64,000 nucleotides of DNA from NCBI GenBank assembly GCA_021323675.1, contig JAJPKP010000021.1:1-64000 (forward strand), given 5' to 3'. Shown piece after piece: positions 61,434 through 64,000 of this stretch. The position numbers were made by a program, and so were the translations under genes. Under the pieces are notes generated by a model. It made no database searches and had not been told where the DNA came from. It worked only from the letters and a program-made list of their open reading frames with translations. The first letter of the stretch is position 1. Every line of letters starts with the position of its first letter. The stretch is from Pseudomonadota bacterium. GTDB taxonomy: Bacteria; Desulfobacterota; Binatia; Binatales; Binataceae.

Positions 61434-63431
61434 TCAACTTTCGTCGGACTCCTGCAGAGTTGCGGTGGGAAGGATTTCCGGCGGCAGGTCTTCGAGGAAG
61501 CGCGAGGCGCGGCCCATCGTGTGCCCGCGCATCCGATCGAACATGTAGATGGGATAAGTCATGTACAACTCGTCGCGGGCGCGCGTCCCCGCCACGTACA
61601 TCAGACGGCGCTCTTCCTCCAGTTCCTCGACCTCCGTGCTCATCGGGCCCGGGAACCGTCCGTCAGCCGCCCAGATAAGAAAAACCACGCGCCACTCCAG
61701 CCCTTTGGCGGAATGGATAGTGCTGAGCGTCACGTAGCCCTCTTCGGCTTCGGTGGCGAGCACTCCATCGAGCGAGTCGCTCGGTGGTTCGAGCGCCATA
61801 TCCGCAAGCATCTGTTCGAGGCTGCGGTAGCGCTGGGTGATGTTCTGGAAATGTTCGAGGTCGCGCTCGCGTTTCGGATAGTCGTCAGGATAAGCCTCGC
61901 GCATCAGCGGCAGATAGTATTCGAGGACCATCGCAAGCTGATCCGCCGGGCGCTGACCCTCGGCGGTGATGGCGGCGATGAGCTCGGCCAGCCGCCTGAA
62001 ACCCGCTCCGCCGCGCGATGCGCTTTCGCGCGCCATCCGCGCCAGTTCCTGATGCGGCTGGGCGGCGGTGATGAGCGGTTCGATGACGCGTTCGGCGGTT
62101 CGATGTCCCACGCCGGGCACGATGGTCAGCGCGCGCAGCCACGAGACCGCGTCGCTGGGGTTCGCGACGACGCGCAGATGCGCGAGCGCGTCCTTGATAT
62201 GCGCGGTTTCGATGAATTTGAAACCGCCGCGCTTGATGAACGGGATGTCGCGGCGCTGCAACTCCAGCTCCAGATCGAAGGAATGAAAGCTGGAGCGGAA
62301 CAATACCGCGATTTCCGACAACTCCACGCCCTCCTCGCGCAGTTCGAGGATACGCTGGGCGACGAAGCGCGACTGCATGTGCTCATCCTGCGCGCGCACC
62401 AGGATGGGGCGGAATTCGCCGCGCCGCTGCGTGTAGAGCGCCTTGGTGTATTTCTCCGCCGCGCGCGAGATCACTTCGTTTGCGACATCGAGAATTCCCT
62501 GCAGCGACCGGTAGTTTTCTTCGAGCTTGATGATGCGGGTACCGGGAAAGATGGCGGGAAAGTCCATGATGTTGCGGAAGTTCGCGCCGCGAAACGAGTA
62601 GATTGATTGCGCGTCGTCTCCCACTGCCATCACATTCTCATGCGTCATCGCGAGAAGGCGCACCAGGTCGGCCTGCACCAGATTGGTGTCCTGGTACTCG
62701 TCGATCATGATGTAGCGATACGCGTTTGAGAGCCGCTCGCGCACCAGCCTGTACTGCTGCAGCAATTCCAGCAGGCGGTAGAGCAGGTCGTCGTAGTCGA
62801 GCAGGCCGCGCTCGCGCTTGTAGGCTTCGTACTTTGCGGCGAGATCGATTATCTCCTGCTGATGCTCGGCGAGGTGGGGGAAATCGAACTCGATTTCCTC
62901 CGCCAGCTCGCGCCGCTTGTTGCGCGCCATGCTGATAACTTCGGCGAGCGTGGCCTTCTTCGGAAAGCGCCGCTCGCGCGACGCCAGTCCCATCCGCGCC
63001 CGCAGCAGGTTGAGCACGTCCTCCATGTCCGAGCGATCGAGGATGGTGAAGTTCGGCTTGAGACCCATCGCTCCGCCGTGATGGCGCAGGACGTTGTTCG
63101 CGAACGAATGGAACGTTCCGCCGGCGACGGCGCGCGACCCGTTGCCGACCAGCCGCTCGACCCGATCGAGCATCTCCTGCGCGGCGCGGCGGGTGAAGGT
63201 CAGAAGCAGGATCGCGCCGGGCGGAACGCCGCTCTCGATGAGCCGCGCGACGCGGTAGATGAGGGTGCGGGTCTTGCCCGATCCGGCGCCCGCAACCACC
63301 AGCAGCGGGCCCTCGCGATGGGTGACGGCGGCGAGCTGCGCCTCGTTGAGCAACTCCGCGTACTTGATCCTGTATCTGCTCTCGTCGGCCGCCCGCGCCT
63401 TGTCGCGCAGGTATATAACCTTGTCCGCCAC
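61434..63431 (-). CDS. UvrD/PcrA/Rep-type superfamily 1 DNA helicase
   Basis: 665-residue 3'-5' helicase. Motifs in order are Q-type LNEAQLAAV, Walker A VVAGAGSGKTRTL, Ia TFTRRAAQEM, II IDEYQDTN, III VGDDAQSIYSFRGA, IV LEENYRS, V LSTIHSAKGLEW and VI YVAGTRARDELY. Domain 2B is present. It is a little shorter than UvrD and lacks its C-terminal RNA-polymerase-binding tail. Start codon is GTG 63431, with AGG five bases upstream. Role in repair or replication restart. It converges on the trehalose-phosphatase homologue. Confidence 0.93.
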   Translation of the reverse strand: MADKVIYLRDKARAADESRYRIKYAELLNEAQLAAVTHREGPLLVVAGAGSGKTRTLIYRVARLIESGVPPGAILLLTFTRRAAQEMLDRVERLVGNGSRAVAGGTFHSFANNVLRHHGGAMGLKPNFTILDRSDMEDVLNLLRARMGLASRERRFPKKATLAEVISMARNKRRELAEEIEFDFPHLAEHQQEIIDLAAKYEAYKRERGLLDYDDLLYRLLELLQQYRLVRERLSNAYRYIMIDEYQDTNLVQADLVRLLAMTHENVMAVGDDAQSIYSFRGANFRNIMDFPAIFPGTRIIKLEENYRSLQGILDVANEVISRAAEKYTKALYTQRRGEFRPILVRAQDEHMQSRFVAQRILELREEGVELSEIAVLFRSSFHSFDLELELQRRDIPFIKRGGFKFIETAHIKDALAHLRVVANPSDAVSWLRALTIVPGVGHRTAERVIEPLITAAQPHQELARMARESASRGGAGFRRLAELIAAITAEGQRPADQLAMVLEYYLPLMREAYPDDYPKRERDLEHFQNITQRYRSLEQMLADMALEPPSDSLDGVLATEAEEGYVTLSTIHSAKGLEWRVVFLIWAADGRFPGPMSTEVEELEEERRLMYVAGTRARDELYMTYPIYMFDRMRGHTMGRASRFLEDLPPEILPTATLQESDES

Positions 63432-63481
63432 TGCGGCCTATATTCTATCACGCCGCCGCGCCGCTCCAGACGCGGATGCCG

Positions 63482-63964
63482 CTACGGGAGGAGGGGTCCG
63501 CTGGGCTGGGGCAGCGGCTGCGCGCCGTTTCGGTAGATGTTGTCGATCGCCTTGTCCCACTGGCTGTTCGAGTTGGCCGGGGGAGGCACGGGGGTGTTCG
63601 CGGCGGCGGGCGGATCCTGCGCGAGGGGACGCATGCTTTCGATCGACGGATTGATCTGGATCGAGTTGACTACCTGAATGGTGTTGTCGCCGAGATATTT
63701 GAGCGCCTTCTGCTGCGCATCCTGCTTGCCGAACTCAGTCGCCACGAATCCAAACAGATGAAGCTCGCGGCTGCCGTCGTTGTTGTCGATGAGCTGTGCG
63801 CCCACCAGGGGAAGGTTGTGATGATGGAGAAAGCGGGTTACGCGTTCGCTCCCGTACTTATCGACCTGATAATTCTGGGCATCCGCAGCCGATGAAACAG
63901 CCAGCATCGCCGCGAGAATTGTTACGACAATGTGAATCGGACTTCGAAAAAATTGGCGGGCCAT
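63482..63964 (-). CDS. Secreted BON-like domain protein
   Basis: 160 residues from ATG 63964 (ATG 63982 also in frame). Signal peptide ends SSAADAQ. A domain of about 75 residues follows, with SRELHLFGFVATEFGKQDAQ and IQVVNSIQINP, which recalls the BON fold (strand, helix, strand-strand) used for phospholipid-facing binding. The C-terminal third is Pro/Asn-rich (PPAAANTPVPPPANSNSQ) and probably disordered. Leftward, 50 bases upstream of the helicase gene. Confidence 0.65.
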   Translation of the reverse strand: MARQFFRSPIHIVVTILAAMLAVSSAADAQNYQVDKYGSERVTRFLHHHNLPLVGAQLIDNNDGSRELHLFGFVATEFGKQDAQQKALKYLGDNTIQVVNSIQINPSIESMRPLAQDPPAAANTPVPPPANSNSQWDKAIDNIYRNGAQPLPQPSGPLLP

Positions 63965-64000
63965 AGCCACAGGAGCATACACGCCGCTCGTGGAATTGTC

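Overview
The window is a GC-rich bacterial chromosome segment, almost fully coding, holding the replication-initiation locus (dnaA-dnaN) and about sixty other genes. The cell is Gram-negative: there is an outer-membrane porin, a second outer-membrane barrel, several lipoproteins with lipoboxes and an AsmA protein. The metabolic flavour is aerobic with much acyl-CoA chemistry: three enoyl-CoA hydratase-fold proteins, two unrelated CoA-transferases, an acyl-CoA carboxylase subunit, a luciferase-like (F420/FMN) oxidoreductase and a DUF1329 protein. From memory this mix (DUF1329, CaiB/BaiF transferases, LLM oxidoreductases, split F0 ATP synthase operon) recalls Binatota or other former Deltaproteobacteria. 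That placement is an inference; no rRNA or other direct marker is present. I see no insertion sequence, prophage, CRISPR array, tRNA or rRNA.

Layout. 1-6.1 kb: truncated DUF1329 gene, ferredoxin, fumC, a prokaryotic pentameric ligand-gated ion channel and a carboxyltransferase subunit. 6.2-12 kb: mutS2, an AsmA protein and a stand-alone Smr protein. 12-15.2 kb: leftward operon hemL-atpZ-atpI-atpB-atpE, which makes the membrane F0 part without atpF or F1 genes. 15.2-18.5 kb: a non-coding stretch with paired DnaA boxes, then dnaA and dnaN. 18.5-28.7 kb: a GT39 glycosyltransferase, a YyaL thioredoxin-domain protein, an EEP-fold hydrolase, a GH172/DUF2961 protein, an amidase with a small GatC/AtzG-like partner, and a fused two-domain CaiB/BaiF protein. 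29-32.6 kb: PstS, lipoproteins and a large porin. 33-38.9 kb: an FAD oxidoreductase coupled to a tail-anchored membrane protein, an outer-membrane barrel, two coupled enoyl-CoA hydratases and a VOC protein. 38.9-47.7 kb: mostly housekeeping genes (thyX, pyrD, pcp, rdgB, ddl, guaB). 47.8-57.9 kb: a ZIP transporter, hydrolases, an FAD reductase, a 33-residue lysine-rich micro-gene, a divIC/ftsB-type gene, a CoA-transferase, MFS, gloB, fabI and a metallo-beta-lactamase-fold protein. 57.9-64 kb: an LLM oxidoreductase with two paralogous lipoproteins and an NTF2-like protein, a trehalose-phosphatase-like protein, a UvrD-type helicase and a BON-like secreted protein.

The genes form short operons with many ATGA or TTGA start-stop overlaps: hemL/atpZ, atpZ/atpI, FAD oxidoreductase/membrane protein, the paired hydratases, ddl/rdgB, MFS/CopD-like, and the lipoprotein-lipoprotein-NTF2 set. 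Several starts are TTG or GTG. No single large exotic system is evident. The points most worth checking are the ion channel, the lysine-rich micro-gene with its strong promoter and hairpin-rich tail, the tandem lipoprotein family, three proteins that have lost a catalytic residue (half of the CoA-transferase, the trehalose-phosphatase homologue, the alpha/beta hydrolase), and an intrinsic terminator placed directly in front of the guaB ribosome-binding site.
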